Positions 60,532-64,000 of a DNA stretch of 64,000 nt are shown one piece after another. The translations under genes were made by a program, and so were the position numbers. Each line of letters begins with the position of its first letter. The first letter of the stretch is position 1. The notes under the pieces are model-generated. The model was not told the origin of the DNA. It ran no database searches and worked only from the letters and a program-made list of their open reading frames with translations. The stretch is from Callaeas wilsoni (Eukaryota; Chordata; Aves; Passeriformes; Callaeidae). The stretch lies in the NCBI GenBank assembly GCA_013398955.1, contig VWPU01011874.1, positions 186,001 to 250,000 on the forward strand, written 5' to 3'.

Positions 60532-63500
60532 CCTCACTCTGAAATTTCAGGAGAAATCATGTTCTTATCAACGAGAAATGTTTATTTTATCGACAGCAAT
60601 TACATAATCAACAGAATCAAGAAGTTCTCAAGAATGTTTTGTTGACATTGCAACACATTACAGACACTACCAGGATAGTAATTCTGACAGGTTGAACAGT
60701 CACTTTTCTTTTGTGGCAGATCTATGAAATTTCAGGATGAATAACCACTATGCATGGTCTAAATAAAATAACTGTACATATGTGTGTTAATCTCACTACA
60801 TACATGTAGTGTAAAGCCACTACAAACATTTCAGGAGTATAGGATACACTCTATTTACACAGATTCATTGGATTCCATAGAGGCACTAGGCTCAGGCTAT
60901 AATTATTTCCCTTTTAAATGTCGTCTCTGCCTGTGCAGTAGGTCTGAAGCTGTTGGTACATCTCTGCTTTGCCAGCCTTTTTGTATTACAAAACAAATTA
61001 GCTCAATATAAAAAGTACAGAAGATAAGCACACAAATCCTGCTGATTATGGCTAACAGGATTTGTCTGATTTCTTCCTAACATCCACCTTAAAATTTTAC
61101 TTCTAAGATTCTTTCTTTCTGTCTGTGGTTACACTGATTGACATTAATACCTAAAAAGTCCTTAAATATTATTGTTATGCAGACAACATACAGACTTATT
61201 GCTACTTTAGGCTGATAATTCCTTGACAAATCCTGTTTCTGCACTTTGAGAGTGTTTGATGGTGATTCGGTAGTGGATATATTCCAGCGAGCTGTCTCTT
61301 TACATCCTGTAGACTAAGTTATTATAATATTTCCATCTGCTTCTAAAAACTGTATGTTGACTTCTGTCTTTGTCTAAAATTTAAATAATTACCATACAAC
61401 ATCAGTTCTTGCAAGCACCTGAATCTACTTCTGTTTTTTTAACACTGAAAAAGTATCAGCTATCTAGAACTACTGTGTCAAGAAGTCTAACAAAAGGCCA
61501 CAGGCTTCAGAACTGAGGTGTTAGCACAACCAGGGTTATTAATCTATTTTGTCTCTTTTACAGAGAGTACCAATAGTGAATATGAGTGGCAAAGATAACC
61601 TTTCTATTCCTAGTGATCATCTATTTCAAGATGGTTAATGCTCTTACTCTGTAAGATTAAATATAACCTTGTATCTGTATTTAATCTTCTCTATTCTTTC
61701 CCTCAAATATTTTGCTGTTATTGTGAACTTCACCTAATGACAACTGATGATTTTTCCTTAATATTTTTAAGACAAGCTAAGTAGAATGAGAAATATACAT
61801 TAAGTCATTGGAAATAAGCATACAAAACTTTTAAAGTAGCAATAATTTGTTATTGTAAGTAACCCTTTTTTTATGAGAGACATTTAATTGATATTTGAAG
61901 ACAATTCACAAACTGAGTTTGAATACCATTATAGAAAATTCTTCCCTAACCAAGGGGTATAGTAGCTAGTAGAGAAAGATGTATCTTTCAGTTTGGGAGG
62001 GAAGCTTCCTGCATTTTGTAAAGTGGTCAGTTAGTTTAGGCTTAATCCAGAAATACTTTCAGACATGTTGATTCAGTGAGACACAGCACCTTAGTCAGGT
62101 ACCCAGACCTGTGTTAGGAACTGTTTTGAGTTAATTCAAATATGAGATTAGAGATTCTCTCTAAATGAGGTTAGAAGAGATCTGACCAGAATGCAGTGGA
62201 AAATTTAAAAGAATATTAGACATGATGAAGATCCCATATTGACTAGCTGGGATTGTAATGCTTCGATGTGGTCTAAACAAAAGTTGGTAGTAGAAGTAAA
62301 GACTATGTTGTCTTTGCCATTTAATCAAGGAATATTAAAACAGAAGATGTGGCAAAGTGCATTTTGAGAGAATAATAAAAAAATTGTTATTAGATAATAT
62401 ACTTTAATATATCTAAAGATGAATGGCAATGTAATGTCTTCATTATCTTGAAAGCTAAAGGAAAAGCTCTCTCAAAAATAAATGAATCAATCAACACTGG
62501 TTTTAAATATCACCACAAACTCTAAAGGAAATGATCCCATCAAAAATGTGCTGAAGGTGAACGCTGGTGAAAACTTAGTGTGAATTATCTGGGATTTTAT
62601 TGGGGGTCTAGATTTCGATTTGCAATTCTTAAATATGCCAATTTTTAATAATTTTAACTGAATATTAATATATATTAGATATAAATGTAAGAGTTTTAAT
62701 GAATTTATTACATTAGTAAAATATATTGAATGAATAAAAATATAGGTATACTATATACTCATGAGGAAACCTATATACCTACAAAACCACAAAATAAATG
62801 CAAATATTGACTCCTAGTCTTCAAAGACCTGTTTCAAAAATCTTCAAGAACGAAAAAACAAACTTGGTCTGGGGAATAATTCTATTATAATTTAATCAAA
62901 TATACCTTTGCAGTGTTATTCAATTATTTGAGGATTATAAAAGTGAGATACATTAGGTTTGTCTAGAAGAATTATGTTTGCATGTTTACTTTAGAGTGGT
63001 TGTAAGATTTATATCTCACCAACTATTGTAGCAAAAATTCAAGAACAATGCTGAAATTATAAATTTTATTTCCTTAATCATTAAAAGTAAAAGGTTTTAT
63101 TCCATTCTGTTATAACAAATATATGTAAAATTGAAGTGCTAAAAAAAGTTAAAACCATCATTTGAACTTTTTTCTCCTCTTAAGAAGTATCTGTAAATTA
63201 TTTGCTCTATCATTACTTAGTATTCCCAAAATATCTATATATCAAAAAACACCATTTCTTAGCATTCTTAGCTATATCTTTTCAGGGAGAAATGCAAAGT
63301 AAGACCTTGAATTTGACTATTTTAACCTGCAACTCTTTTACAGATCCATTTCCCTGTAGGATCAATCGGCTGATCTGATAGACATGGACACTCAATACGT
63401 TCTACCAAAGGTTGCACCCTTCATGGATGCTGCAGCAGATACTTGCTTTAAACAGGGTTTGAAAGGAGAGGCTGAATTGTCATATTAGAGCCAGTATTTA

Positions 63501-64000
63501 CTGCAGATTTTATAGTTCAGACAGATTTGTCAAAGGAAAGATTCAAGAAGAGACTCCTAAAGTTGGAAGCTGCTCCTCCAAGGTCAGGTAGCAAAGTGCT
63601 CATGAGGATCCCCCACATAAAAAGACATCTTGCCTCCAGATATTTTACAAAGCCACAATACTCCTTGCTTCTGTGAACAATATAATACTACGCATTTATG
63701 TTCATTTGAAGCTCTGGTTTACATACATATAAATGAATTAAAATTCATTAGTAAATCCTAGTGGCAATTTCTATTTAGCTGATTTTTTCAGTGATAACAA
63801 AGTAAGTTTAACCTTTTTTTTAATGTATTTTATCAACAACAATAAAGTTTAAAACCTTTAAAACCCTGATGGAAAAGCATCACATTCTCCTTTACAGCTG
63901 GTTTCTAATGCATTTCTGAAGATTTTTTGAAATGTGTTCATTTTAAAAGATCTATAAAAGTTTATTGTCATGTTTCTGGCCACCTATCTGTGGAAGGATG
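60532..64000. other. Unique AT-rich DNA, no gene seen
   Basis: No retroelement or coding frame recognised. At 63331-63410 a good splice-acceptor-like CAACTCTTTTACAG precedes a stretch ending CCAAAGGTTGCA, but all three frames have stops, so it is not a coding exon; a non-coding RNA exon cannot be excluded. Confidence 0.45.

Noticed and set aside
63331..63412. Exon-like segment with good acceptor and weak donor
   Set aside because: All three frames contain stops, so not a coding exon; left as a possibility for a non-coding RNA only.

Overview
The window is AT-rich vertebrate nuclear DNA, almost certainly from a bird. The main evidence is the repeat content: several truncated CR1 LINE copies with the typical bird CR1 3' sequence, and LTRs of the common bird ERVL-like family (a start resembling TGTCCTGGTTTCGGCTGGG, 5-bp target duplications). 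The repeat set would fit a songbird or another neoavian bird, but I cannot fix the species. There are no operons, CRISPR arrays, tRNAs or rRNAs, and no protein-coding gene I can support. It reads as a gene desert or the inside of a very long intron. Nearly all open reading frames are chance frames, repeat-derived frames or simple-sequence translations.

Layout. 0-16 kb: mostly unique AT-rich DNA, with a CR1 scrap (0.9 kb), a longer CR1 (5.8-6.45 kb) and a pure 174-bp AGAAG microsatellite (6.67 kb). 16-26 kb: unique DNA with a CTCTC tract (16.6 kb), an inverted CR1 (20.5-20.85 kb), stretches that look like conserved non-coding DNA, and a small GC-rich block (22.8 kb). 26.5-31.9 kb: the most accessory part. 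It holds a decayed coding-like stretch split by a class II-type solo LTR (6-bp target duplication CCAGCT), a second solo LTR with a perfect 5-bp duplication (AATGT), and a 1.4-kb GC-rich segment of unknown origin. 32-45 kb: unique DNA, a second coding-like fragment on the minus strand (33.1 kb), an old full-length solo ERVL-like LTR with duplication AATTT (35.5-36.1 kb), a minus-strand LTR of the same family carrying an intact CRE and TATA (42.3-42.7 kb), and an exact 30-bp tandem duplication (41.5 kb). 45-55 kb: a CR1 with a 76-codon ORF2 tail beside an opposite-strand CR1 scrap, a compound ATTATC microsatellite, a 1.1-kb minus-strand CR1 with a reverse-transcriptase remnant, and a very old CR1/L3-like fragment. 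57-60.5 kb: a non-autonomous ERVL-like provirus remnant with two damaged LTRs, then a 5' fragment of another LTR family that shares a short module with the provirus interior. 60.5-64 kb: unique DNA.

No set of genes works together here. The functional content, if any, would be regulatory: possible conserved non-coding elements and LTR promoters. No novel multi-gene system is visible. The observation most worth following is the decayed coding-like stretch at 26.5-27.5 kb, whose frame resumes beyond the LTR that interrupts it.
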